NCBI GenBank assembly: GCA_036936605.1
Contig: JAUPFV010000002.1
Coordinates: 129,254,376 to 129,318,375 of the forward strand
Source: Limnanthes douglasii subsp. nivea
Taxonomy: Eukaryota > Streptophyta > Magnoliopsida > Brassicales > Limnanthaceae
Direction of reading: 5' to 3'
DNA length: 64,000 nucleotides
Shown here: positions 22,435 to 34,200 of the stretch, piece after piece
Numbering within the stretch: the stretch's first letter is position 1
Layout of the letters: each line of letters opens with the position of its first letter
The notes under the pieces: model-generated
Databases searched by the model: none
The model's input: only the letters and a program-made list of their open reading frames with translations
Told to the model about the DNA's origin: nothing
Made by a program: the position numbers and the translations under genes

Positions 22435-24004
22435 ATTTTAAACACTGATGAACTGTAGATATCACCGCGTGCATTCATGACAGCCATGATATGCCGAAAA
22501 TCGCATTGTGCGAAGCGGGCTCATCAACAATTACGAACAAACTGTAACCTATTTTCCCAACGGCCCGCGACCGAGCTGCACAACGCCCTCCAATTCTCTA
22601 ATTACCACTGCCATTGAGCCTGTTAACCCTACAATGGTCCGATCTGACCTCGATATTATTGGTGGTTTCCTGAATTGATCAAAAGTAGACGAAAAGATTA
22701 TATTTGCGGAACTTCTGGTGTCCACAAGTATACGATGAACTTCTTTTCCCGCGATTGCCGCTCCAATTACGACAACGTCTTCGTGAGGGCCTGTTATATC
22801 CCTCATATCATCGTCATCGAAATATAGGATGGGCGTGGGACTCCCGTGCAGATGAGGAGATGTTCGAGATTCCAATTGGGTTGCCAGATTCACTATGTGT
22901 CACTTTCGAGAAGAACTGGTAATTCCTGCCATTAAGTCACCTCCAAAACTTGTTAGAGACTCAAAGAACTGACAGAGGCTACTTACCTTCTTCCGACCCT
23001 CCATGATTTTTTCTTCGATGACCCCGATGACATTGCGGATGATGTCGGGATCTAAATATTCTACTGATACATCGAAGAGATCTGTAACCTCGGTTATAGC
23101 CATCGTCGTTTCCGGTTTCTGCACGACTACGATTTTTTTGGATGCGGTGGTTGATTACACTCATTTCTTCATGTACTCAAGTAACTTCCCATTCTCCACT
23201 AGCATCTATATTTCATTTAAAAAAAAGATACAATCCTTTGTGTTATGCCTTACAACTTTGTGATATCTACAATATTGATTATTCATGCTCTCTCTCGAGG
23301 GGTCGGGATTGGAAATGGTCTTCGGTAGATTCCACTCTTTTTGGTCTTCTAATAAATGGTTGACACACATTCGGTCATGTCTGTATAGTAAGCGGGTCAG
23401 ATCCATTTGTTAGAAATAGGTCGGGTGATCACTTGGTTGGTTTGCTTGGTCTTCTGTACCTGAGATGCTTGGGTTTCAACCAGATTAGGTTGGGACCCGG
23501 AGGGAAGTGTATTAATCGGTTGCGGTTGCAGGATATAACTTAACTGCTGGACTTGGGCGGCCAGTCGGATGCCTCTGTCTCCTCGATCAATATTTGTTTT
23601 TCCACCTGAGCCAAAGGAGTGGAAAAGTTAAATACCTGTTTCTTTGTTACAGCTTGTTTTATTGGCCCCATAAGCAATCTCAACCGGTATCCTGTCAACG
23701 CCATATTTTCTTTACAGTGGTCGAGGTCTGTTTTGGCATCAATGAAACATCTTGTATAATCTTGAGGCTTTCACTTATTCTCTGTCTGCAGTTGACAATC
23801 GTATCTCCATTTGCCCGAAAGCTTTTGCTTCCAAAAAATTGTTGACGAAACATTACCCAGAACATCTCGAAGTTTTTTATACAACCGTGTGAAAATCTGT
23901 TATACCATTTTGAAGCCCGATCCTTGAAAGTCATTAAGAAGGCTCAGCATAAAAGCTTGCCATCATTGTCGAAACTCAACATAAAGTTTTTTAAAACCTC
24001 CAAA
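22435..24004 (-). pseudogene. Protease, zinc finger and gag C-terminus of Tat element 2
   Basis: In minus-strand order: gag core (23934-23695: ASKWYNRFSHGCIK, FFGSKSFRANGDTIV), zinc-knuckle-like NQYCRYHKVVRHNTKDCIF (about 23340-23220), a linker, and protease (22893-22549) with [12 protein letters not shown]: the Gly of the catalytic DTG is Arg. It ends in protease C-terminal sequence MHAVISTVHQCLKY (about 22480-22440) and then jumps straight into integrase. Several stops and frameshifts. Confidence 0.8.
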
Positions 24005-24415
24005 TAGTACTGTTATCGGGTCGGGTCGGTCCGGGTTTGGATGGGACCGAGACCGACTCGGTAAGTTATCGGGCGGGTCGAGCCGGACCTCTAAACGAAG
24101 GGAGCCAGATATTATAGACCGGGACCGGCTCGTTAAGAATCGAGTCGGTCCGGTCCGACTCTTAACGGGCGGGTTTGTTAGTTTATCATAATTTTTTTAG
24201 GGTTTTAATTAAAGAATATACATAGATTATGATTTTTTTTATGTATTTCCCTTATCGGGTTGGTTACCGGGCGGACCGGTCCAGACCGCTAAGAGAGTCG
24301 GTCCAAAAATTTGGCTCCCAACCCGCTCCCTAAGCTATTCGGACCGGTCTCGGGCGGATCTTACCGGTCCGGTCTCGGGCGGGTTAACGCGTTGTGAGGT
24401 CCCCTAACAGCTCTA
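24005..24415. mobile_element. hAT-like MITE inside gag of Tat element 2
   Basis: 411 bp flanked by a perfect 8-bp direct repeat CCTCCAAA (23997-24004 and 24416-24423). The ends are TAGTACTGTTA and, read inward from the right, TAGAGCTGTTA (9 of 11 match). The interior is full of CGGGTCGG/GACCGG motifs and has no ORF. The gag frame (DPDNHLEV / EVLKNFM) is interrupted exactly here and is uninterrupted in Tat element 1. An 8-bp target and TAG termini fit hAT. Confidence 0.85.
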
Positions 24416-25255
24416 CCTCCAAATGATTATCTGGATCCTTTTTGTCATCGTAACTTTCCATCTTTGATATGTCAAATATTTTCGGGAGATATCCCGACAG
24501 TATTTCATCCGAAAATGGAGATGATCTCCAATTAAATCTGAAACCATATGCCCCACCCCCGAGGCCTTCAGTGGGAATCCTGTACAACCTTTCACTATTT
24601 GGATTGAGGAACTGACTGCTTACCCTGTATCCATGTGTCTGGCTTCCTGACGGTTGCCATTGCACTTGAGGCAACACTACCCACTCTTCTTTGCTTGCTG
24701 TCACCATTTCCTATTTTTCATGAGAGTTTGATGTTCTTTTTTCCGCGTTATCCCTCTTTTGCTTTGGTGAGTTGAATATCCTCGCTCTATGGCGTCTGGA
24801 TCTGCTCTTCCTGGTCATCTTGTTACGTCTGATTCTGCGTCGGGATTCTCGTCTCGAAGACTCATCGGTAGTGAAATGGGAGGAATCGTCACAATCCCGC
24901 TTCGAAGGACGCTTAACCCTTTTTTATGTTTCTTGCCCTGGTTTTGGTTCTCGATACCCTCTGCCACGGGATGGTTCTCAATTCGATCCTAACCCGAGGA
25001 GTCTTCTCTGTCAGTGTCAATCACATGCTCTTTGAATTTCCCCTCTCGAATCATTTTTTTGTTCAACGCTTTTTCTTTTTCGGCATTCAGTTTTGCAATT
25101 TTGTCCAGTAGTTGTCTCCTCGTCGTGATTAAAGTAGATCGTTTGTCCCGAACTCGTCCGTAGTGGTCATGTTCGGGGAATATCTCGCCCTTAGTAAATG
25201 ATCCAGCTCGGGCTTGACCTCTCCTGATCCCTTCCACTGTCACTTCATCGTTCAT
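24384..25255 (-). pseudogene. Gag N-terminus of Tat element 2
   Basis: Begins with the ATG at 25255 on the minus strand, about 50 bp after the primer-binding site (MNDEVTVEGIRRGQARAG...). It has a charged helix (LLDKIAKLNAEKEKALNKK) ending near 24989, and after frame breaks the segment 24707-24416 with FDISKMESYDDKKDPDNHLE, equivalent to IEKYDGSKDPDNHLE in element 1. Confidence 0.75.
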
Positions 25256-25304
25256 ATTTCAGTTAGTCGTGATTTTGAGGAAAATGTGACCTTCAGGTAT
25301 CACC

Positions 25305-25324
25305 TATTCCCACAGATGGCGCCA
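25305..25324 (-). promoter_or_regulatory. Primer-binding site of Tat element 2
   Basis: On the minus strand TTGGCGCCATCTGTGGGAA starts one base after the LTR. It is the standard site form of this lineage. Confidence 0.75.
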
Positions 25325-25325
25325 A

Positions 25326-25676
25326 TGATGATATAAATAGTGAATAAGGTGAGAATCTTGGATCTAGGGTTTGATGTGACTAGAGAGGAAAGTGTAGAGA
25401 GATAAAGTAGAAAGAGAAAGTATTTAATAATGTCCACCAACCCAGAAAAAGGGAGTTCCCTTATATAATGGGTGAGGTGGCCCCCATTTTTTCCTTTGTG
25501 GTCCTTTAACATTTCTAGTTTGTTTTTACAAATTGGTCCCTTACTTTCCTATACTTAGGGATATTATCCTCCAACTTTGATCTCCCCTTTACATATATAA
25601 AAATAAGACAAATACATTTATTTTGCTCTATAATTAATATTTCCAATCTTAAGCCCGATGATTTATTGTCTCATCA
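25326..25676 (-). repeat. LTR of Tat element 2 (5' LTR in element orientation)
   Basis: 351 bp, TGATGATATAAA...CTCATCA, direct copy of 16532-16880, followed by ATAGC. Confidence 0.9.
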
Positions 25677-25681
25677 ATAGC

Positions 25682-27832
25682 TAATAAAACTAGCTTCACT
25701 ACTAGTTCTATGTCTACTGATTATATGTGAGTCACTATCAACACTAATAATAGAACCAACAACTACAACAATCTTATATGCAAAATTAACAACAAGATAA
25801 AAAAATTGGGTTTCTTTGCATATTTCATTCAGAGGAAGGCTTTCTCTTATCACTACTGCCCTCATGATCATCACCCTTTACTGGAAGCAGAGTAACCTCC
25901 TACCTAAAGGTGTTCTCTACAAAATACAAACTATCTTTAACAAAATTCTTTGGGGTTCTACAAGTACGGATCACAAAATCCACTGGTGTAAGTGAAGTAC
26001 TGTCTGTAAATATTTCAAGGAAAGAGGATTGAACATCAGAATATTATTTAATATTCAAGACTCTTTTTCTTGTAAGATGTGGGTAAATTTTAGAAACAAC
26101 AATATATTGTGTTCTAACTTAATGCACAATATATATTCTAAAGATTTGCATCCTTTGCAGATTTCATTCTCTAAACCATGCTCAATGATATGGAAAGGTT
26201 TGTCAACATTAAAAGCTATGATGAGCCTTATGTTAGCTGGAAACTGGACTATGGATTGGTGGAATTTTGGCTAGACAACTGGTCTAGCAACCAACCTCTC
26301 CTAACTTTCGATGACAAAGCAAACAATACTTGGTTCAAGGCTGAAAAGGTTGATAAATATTGGTCCAATAACTCTTGGAATCTTAATGGCTTGGATTAAT
26401 TAATTTCTCCAAATGACTTAGACATAATTAAAACATGTTCTGTCAAGCCTGATAAGGATGAAATTATGATATGGAACCTCTCAAAAAAGTGGTAGCTTCA
26501 CTCTCAAGGAAACTTGGGATAATATCAGACACAAACATAATGAATCCACACTTTTTAAAAAAATATGGAATGCTTTAACTCCTAGGAAGTTTTCTTTCCT
26601 TCATTGGAAACTTATCCACAACTTTATACCCACTGACACTATAATGTAAAAGAAACATGTTTCTATTGCATCAAAGTGTCAACTAGGTATGCATATTGAG
26701 TCTCATAACCACTTATTTGTCTCTTGTGAGCTTGCTTGGTCTATTGACATATTATGCAGACATATTCAAACTCAAAATCTTCAACTACATGACAATTACT
26801 CACATAAACAGAACTTGGTTATGGTCTACCAACAAAGACATACGTGTTAGACACATTATAACCTCTATTGTTTTTGGTATTATATGGAAAGCCAAAAATA
26901 ATGCTCAGATGAAAGGTATTACTTCTTCTTAGAAGAATGCTATTGTTGAGATAACTAATGTTTTACATAGTCTGAATTATCACAATTCTTTTAAAGCTAA
27001 GCATTGGTATGGTGATCTCAATGCTGTGAATCATCTTGGTTGTTTTAACTACACTCGGGACAAAAGGAAAATGCCATTATATCTAACATGGAATCATCCT
27101 CCTATAGGCAGACTCAAACTAAATACCGACGCTTCTTGCCATCAAAATGGTGGATCTAATGGCTTTATTGCTATAAGAGACAACAAGGGTAGCTTAGTCT
27201 ATGGTGATAATTCTTTATGGCAAGCTTAATCCTCTTATGGCAGAGACTAGAGCTCTCATCGATGGACTTCTCATCTGTAAATCTAGAAGATGGCATCAGG
27301 TGGATATTGAAACTGGCTCTCAAATTCTTGTTAACTTCCTTGGGAATGGTATAATTCCTTGCGCTCTAGATTCTGTTCTTAAGTGTATGAGAAAACTAAT
27401 TTCTCCTTCGTTGGTTTTAAAACACGTCTTCAGAGACCAGAACAAGGCAGCTGATTGACTTGTTTACTGGACTCTGAAATGCAAGATGAAAATTGAAATT
27501 AATATTAATAAAATCCCTTTTAACTTAAAATTTATTCTTATTTCTAGAAAGTCTTGGATTGGGTTATATCACCAACATCTATTTCTTCTTCTAATATTGA
27601 GCATGATTCTTTGAAAATTGTTTCGATCGGTTCTTTTAGCATGAGAGATCCTGATTATAATTTGCAGATACAAATTGATTTATTTAGGAAGGATCCTACT
27701 TCAAAGATTTGCTACAATGATATGCTCATTCTTCAAAGCATCTTCTTCTTCACCAACTGTTCGAGTTCCGAAATCAATTTTACAAAAGCTCTTATCGCTT
27801 GTGCAATTCTAAGATCAATTTGTCTTTTCTAG
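25682..27832 (+). pseudogene. LINE ORF2, second part: RT thumb, zf-RVT and RNase H
   Basis: The frame cut at 16531 resumes here. In order: region after the RT palm with NKILWGSTSTDHKIHWCKW (about 25945-26000) and FKERGLNIR; zf-RVT-like FTLKETWDNI, FLHWKLIHNFIPTDT and HLFVSCELAW (about 26490-26740); and a plant RNase H with LKLNTDASCHQNGG (first Asp, about 27115), AETRALIDGL (Glu), VDIETGSQ (a position that is usually Asp) and FRDQNKAAD at about 27430-27457. The tail to 27832 is weakly open. More than ten stops or frame changes. Confidence 0.85.
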
Positions 27833-27990
27833 AATGCGCTCTCTCTTCTGAAGATCTGTTCTTTAAAGCAATTTGAATGCTCTTAAATAATAGTTGAGGT
27901 TTCTTATCATTAGTTAAATTTCAGCTTCAGCAACAATTCTGAATTCTTCCCTTAACTTTCGTGGAGTTAGGAAGAAATGTATTTTTTTTT

Positions 27991-28240
27991 TGAATTTTTA
28001 GATTAAGGCCATTTATTCATATTTAGCATATGAGGTAAACTCAGTTTAAAGTTTAATATCAAATATTCATTTTTGTTTAAGAAAAAAAGTAAAAAAAAAG
28101 TGGTTATGACCGAATAGTATAATAACTTCATTTTACGTCAGTAATTTTGGGATTACGTAGTTGTTCTTTTGACAAATCTAATCCCTCTTCTAATAAAAAA
28201 TATAACTATCGTATACTTCCCCTTTGATCGTGCACCAGTA
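27991..28240 (+). promoter_or_regulatory. Presumed promoter and 5' UTR of the OXA2-like gene
   Basis: Only about 250 bp separate the LINE relic from the ATG. ACGTCA (about 28133) and TTACGTAG (about 28153) contain ACGT cores that plant bZIP factors can bind. AAAAATATAACTA at about 28196 is a weak TATA candidate. These are short motifs and are suggestions only. Confidence 0.3.
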
Positions 28241-31200
28241 ATGGGTACCGCCAAGCTCTTACTCTCTCAACTCCGTCGCTCTCGTTCTGTTTTTACATCT
28301 CGTCAATCTCGTCTATCCACTACCACAACCGGTCTCATCTCTTCACCCTATCTCCGCCATTGTCCGTCGCCACCAGCGGTGTACTCGGCGACTCCGTTTT
28401 GTTTGCATCTCTCTCGCTCTTTTTCTGCTCACTCAGACGATGATTCTGTGTCGAGAGGACCCAGTCTCGCTGAGGAGCCCAGTACTGGTTCGGTCGTGGA
28501 CTCGGGAGAAGTTAGTATAGGGTTTAGTGAAATTAGTGACGGATTGATTAATGCTAGCATCGAAGAATCAATTTTCCCTGTTCGTGCTGTGGTTTCTTTT
28601 CTTGATTCCTGCCACGATTTTACTGGCTTACCTTGGTGAGCTCTGCTCTTTTCTCCGTTTGGTTGCTTAGCAAAGTCTTAGGGTCAGATAGTGAGTCAGG
28701 GATTCGTATTTGAAGTCTGGATCGTTTTATCGGATTTCAAAGCGTTTTCTTGGGTTAAGATTTGTGATTTGATTTTGCAGGGGTAACTGAAACTATATGA
28801 ATTCTATTTGTTTCAATTGACAGTTCTCTTATAAAAGTGTTTAGAAAACATGCCTTGATTTTCACAGGAAATTCAGTGAACAGTTGATATGTTTAAATGG
28901 TTATAAGCAGTTTCAATTTTGATAGGCTTCAGTTCGGGGATTCGTGCTCACCATTAGATCATAGTTGGGTAACTATTGCTACTTGTTACTAGCACGATCT
29001 TAATACGTGGTCAGTTTAGCCATTTGCTTAGTAAGCCAGTTTCTACCTTGAGTTTGGCCTAATAGCATTTACCTTTATGTTCAACCTTTTATGTCTTGAC
29101 TGATTTGTATTTGATACATTTTGTCAGGTGGGTGGTTATTGCTTCATCTACAGTGGCTATTAGAATGGCCTTGTTGCCCATAGTCATTTTGCAACTTAAG
29201 AAGCTTAAACAGATATCAGAGTTTCTTCCTAAATGTGAGTGATCCTTCCCTGTATCTATCCATTCTCTCTTATCTTAGGTACCCATTTATTAGAATTTTG
29301 TAGTGCCGACCCCTCAAGATTTGTATTTGTCTTTCTACCGACACCTGAAGAAGGGCCAATACTTTGCCCGGCGGAATTATTACGATCCTCATGAAGATAA
29401 ATGGATCTTGTTCTGCATGATTGTATCTTTTTCTATACTAACGGAAAAATGAATGCCTGTTACGAGTCTATGTAGTGCAGAGTGTAGCCCCATCTGGCTG
29501 AGCAAGCTTAGCAATTTCTAGGACAGCTTGTTTTTCTTTTCATGTAATATAGATTCTAAAGCTATGATAAATTTTCTCATAGTGCCTCCTGCATTTCCAC
29601 CGCCTCTCTCAGGAAGGAGTTATGTTGACCAATTTTCTCTCTTTCGGAAAAAAAGGAAAGCACTTGGGTGCCCGTCATATCTTTGGGTCGTTGCATGCTT
29701 CTCCATCCAGGTGATATTCCCATCTATAATGCTGTAGTGAGCTTCCTTTCGATGTTCCACAGTAATATGTTCTCTCTTTTTGTACAACATAGACTTCTCT
29801 CTTGCTAGTTCATTTTTATGTATGAGTATTTTCTAGGCTGGGATTTGCATTTCACTCTTGGCCTCAATTCGGGGAATGGGACAGACATAGGCGCCTATAT
29901 TTGCGTCATATGCATGCCTGTATGAATTATACTTGTGGCTGGTGGCATATCAACTAATTGGAACTTGTGGAAATCATGTAAATAATATATAGACATGAAG
30001 GAAATTTAGTAGAAAATATTACAAAGTTACTCATGATGCCTTTTTATTTTGATATAGGTCCCATGCTTTCTCCTATGGATGACAAGTATCCGGAGAATGT
30101 CACTAACTCATCATCCTGGATTTGATAGTGTAAGTAGCTCAGATACTGATGTAGCTTATCTGTCCAGACTCCAACTGCTTGATGCTAATATTATGATGGT
30201 CCGCATGATTGAAGAAAGTTAAAGATCCAAAAGGGTAGCACATAACTTTTGACCTGAATATTATGATCGCAATTCATTCATCACCGAGTCCTCTTTTATG
30301 TTATTCTCTCAAAGGCAAGGTTAGGGGGGGCATTGGTGGCGATGCAATATGTAATGTCAGGATATTTACAGCTGAGTCAAAACTTTAGCTTGGAAATAGT
30401 ATTTTGGCAAATGTTTATAGCACATGGTTAAACATAAAATTAGCAATTTCTTTTCCATAAGTTGGTAATGAGAGTTAATGGTCTGTGCATATTGGTTACC
30501 AAAGCAACTTGAGCTCTCAGTCTCACCTAAGATAATCTTAGGGAAAGGTTTCCCATACTTTTGGCGGCGGTTAAAATTTCTCTTCCAGTTACTCACGGTA
30601 ATAAGCATGCTACCTATGTCTTGGAAAGATTGCATTATTAGCAGACTCTAACATGATTGCCATACTTCTACAAATAAAAGTTTGTGTCTATAAATTACAG
30701 CTTGGGTTTGTAGTATAGCATCCACCTCTAAATCAGGTTTCGCGAGAAAACCCATAATCTTCTGATCATCTATCTCCCGTTGCTAGTTGAATATCATCTG
30801 TTTTATCGTAATTATACCCAGTTTATGCTGTTCATACTTTTGATGTAGAAGTGATTAAATATATTAAATTATATACCTTTAGGATGGTGCAATATAACAA
30901 TAGTTCGTACGTTAAGCACTTAAGCTATAGCTATGGTTGTAACAATGCCATATGCCCTCTGTTCTGTCGGAGGCCTTCCAAGGTAATGTTATAATAATAG
31001 ACAATCATATAAACTTTGTTGGCAGATATTCTATTAGCTATCAAAATATTGCTGTTTTGATCACTTCTAATGGCTTGGGGAATAATTTACATCTTTGTCT
31101 TAATAATTTGTTCAGTGGTTTGGTTAATTATGGCTTTATTGTTGCAATAGTGTGCTGTGCAGAATCTTTTATCAAATTAATGCTTTTATTCTTAGCATTT

Positions 31201-34200
31201 CTTTTTGCATCTGTAAGTCCTGTTTTAGTTACCTAAACTTCATGCTTTATATTGCAGGGTGGTGCTCTATGGTTCCAAAATTTGACTGAATTGCCTCATG
31301 GTCTATTAGGTCCCATTTTGCCGTTTCTGATTGGTGGGTTACATTACATTAATATACAGGTATTTGATTGTTTTTCTTATAGAGATAATAGTGTCATTCT
31401 TTATATTGCATCCTGTTCATGTAACTGTTCCTCATGAAGCTATTTTAAGCTATCTGGCGTGTGCACCTTCTTCAGTTAGCTTTTGAGGCATCATCAATTC
31501 GGAAAATTGACCAATTTGGCCCATTGGCAAAAGTAAGTAAATCCAAAGCAATTGAAATTTCAATAATATGCAAATGGAGTTAAGACTTGTTTTAAATAAT
31601 TGTACTTGTCTTCCTTTGCAGTATTACAAGCTGTTTTTGGATCTTATGTCACCGTTTCTTTTCTTCGTTGGCTTCAGTATTCCTCAGGTATCATATTGTC
31701 AATTTACCACTTCTGTTATGAAATTGGTATACTGTAGAATATATAATGTTCTCTAAATAGTTTTCCTTGAAAACTTAAAATATCGAACTGAGATTATAGG
31801 TCATACCATTTTATATTTTGTCGTTGTGCTATGCCAGTTATTTATCAGGCTGTCTGTTGCATATATTTGGTGAGATTTTGGAGTCCAAAGCTAAAGTTTA
31901 AAAATAGAAAAGGTTTTTTTGTGTTATCAAGTTGGCTGTCTTTCATCTTTGGATACATGTTGCTAACTTTTTAACTATAAATTTCTTTTAGGTTTCTTTC
32001 TTTCAATTTTTAATGCAAGCTCCTGGTACTTCTTTTCATCACACAAATTCCACCATGCCTACCAATTCCATTTAAAAATGTAAATCTTTGTGTACGGGAA
32101 TTTTGTACTATTCTCTATCGCACATAAGGGTTATAATGTCTAAAAATTTATTTCCTTTTCCGCCTATCTGTATGCATGATAGTACGCATCTTTGTCATAC
32201 ACAAAGTTAAGCCCCAAACATATATATATATATATATATATATCAAATAGACCTTATAAAGTCTATATTAAAAAACAACCTATTAACTTGTGAAAAGCAG
32301 CAAAGAAACTGCTAACCGATGCAATGAAATACACAAACTGAGCATTAGAAAAGTGCCATGCCAAAGGAGGAGAGTGTATAGTTATAGCTATAGTGCTATA
32401 CAAAAATACTATCTTGGCTGAAGAAGTTTCTTAAAGTTCAAGTCTGTTTTATTTACGAACTCTACTTTTTTTTTTGGCTATTAAGTCTACTTATTTTTCT
32501 ATCAAGAAATAAAACCTTGGACACTTCTGGAATTTCAAGGGTGTGTGGAATAGCTGATGAGTTATTATATGTTATATAGTGATCTTTTGTATTAAGGGTT
32601 TAATACTACAATTGGCATTGACATTTGACATAAGAGTCTCTTTTGTTTTCTTTGTTGACAATGAAAGTTATTGGTTTTTTGCAGGGAAGTCTGATATATT
32701 GGGTCACTAATAGCTCACTCAACGGAATCCAGGTATGTTATTTCCTCCATCTGTCAGACAAGGAGTTATTGCCATGTTGGTATTACGAATAGATGTTTGG
32801 TGTCGATAATCCATGGAATTAAAGTAGAAGGTGGCTATAGGAATAACGAGTAAAATTGGAAAATCAGAACCAAATATGCCTTTATAATAGACTACGACAT
32901 GTTTTATTGGATTTATAATATTGGCTAGGACGACACTTATTGTGGGACGAAGGGAGTATAGACAGCGACATGTTTTATTGGATTTATAAAATTGGCTAGG
33001 ACGACACTTATTGTGGGACGAAGGGAGTATAATATAATAGTTATATAAACACCTATGCATCTCATATGAAGTACTTTACTTTGTAGCATCTATTCCTCAA
33101 ACATCCTGCGGTGCGTGAAAAAATGGGATTACCAAGTAGGAGCACAATAAAGAATGCATCAAGTTCCGAGCTACTAAACAACGATGCTCTAAATGGGGCA
33201 GCAAGCTCTCAAGCAATGGATACAGCTGACACAACCTCCTCGGAATCTTCCTTAAAGGGGCCAAAAATTACTGTACAAAACCTATCACCTAGAGAACTTC
33301 TTGCTGTGAGTAGCTAGGAGCCCTAACCTGATATGCTATTCGGTCCCTTGACCAATTGAAGTTGCTAATATGATCGTCATTGGGCCTTGTAACAGCTTTC
33401 GGTTCAACTATTATCAAAAGGACAGCCAGAAAGATCGATTCCTTTGCTAAAGTAACTTCCTCGTGGTTCCTCCCTTGAGTATATATGCTCTTTAATATTT
33501 CCCAACTGAGTCTGTTTAACCCTAAAATCATTGTTTCAGATTGGCACTTAACAAAGATCCTGAATATGTCAGAGCTATGATTGTTATGGGGCAGACTCTG
33601 TTGCAGCAGAGCCTAGTTGCAGAAGCTACTGAATATCTAGAGCATGCAACTTCCAAGGTCTGATTTCTAACTTTTCATGTTCTGTAGGAGTACTTGACTA
33701 GGATGATGTTATATTGGTTAAGTTGGAGCAAGCTTTTAAATTTAGGATTTTTTTCCACAAAGTAAGTTTTATGGCCTAACATTCTTGGGTGCCAGCTTTA
33801 TTATTTGACCATTTTTTTGTATTGAAGTGATTATAATCATCAATGGCGCAACACACTATTGTGCACTAAATCTGACGGTTTAGGTGTCAAAATGGAGTGA
33901 GATGCAGAACCTTTTGTATAGATGGTTATTAGAAAAACTGAAATGATAAAAACTGTGAAAGAGAACAACTTTTAGTGACCGTTGACTATTTCTGCCATCA
34001 GATACAGCTTTTGCATTCTGCATCCTTTTATTCATAAGTAAGCTGACATTTTCTATCTTTTCAGCTTCTTGCTGCCGATTCGGCAGAAATTGAGGATATT
34101 GATCTTTTAATTGTTGCATCTCAATGGGCTGGTATTGCCTATATACGCCAAGTGAGTGGACATTACTTAAAAAATTTTTTATTCTGATTTTAGGATACAT

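Larger units (their letters stand above)
16532..25676 (-). mobile_element. Tat-type Ty3/gypsy retrotransposon 2, nested in the LINE
   Basis: Minus-strand element with LTRs at 16532-16880 and 25326-25676 (TGATGA...CATCA). In element orientation it has primer-binding site, gag (interrupted by a hAT MITE), protease, then directly integrase, a tandem array, an antisense gene and a polypurine tract. The flanks are ATAAC (16527-16531) and ATAGC (25677-25681), a target duplication with one mismatch. LTR divergence by eye is about 7%, so it is older than Tat element 1. Reverse transcriptase and both RNase H domains are missing, so it is non-autonomous. Confidence 0.92.
12780..27990 (+). mobile_element. 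Plant LINE (L1-like with RNase H), split by Tat element 2
   Basis: Without the insertion this element is about 6.1 kb: 12780-16531 plus 25677-27990. It encodes a DUF4283/zinc-knuckle ORF1 and an ORF2 with endonuclease, reverse transcriptase, zf-RVT-like region and a plant-type RNase H. Both ORFs have many stops. The outer ends are approximate: the 5' end is placed before the leader of ORF1, the 3' end near the T-rich stretch at 27980. I found no poly-A tail or target duplication. Removing 16532-25676 and one copy of the 5-bp duplication restores a continuous ORF2 reading frame. Confidence 0.85.

Noticed and set aside
28169..28240. Earlier start for OXA2 at 28169
   Set aside because: That codon is TTG; the first in-frame ATG is 28241, and it begins a typical organelle presequence.
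33306..33539. Single intron between OXA2 exons 9 and 11
   Set aside because: Skipping 33396-33451 breaks the frame into a stop and loses the TPR segment SVQLLSKGQPERSIPLL, so a separate 56-bp exon is needed.
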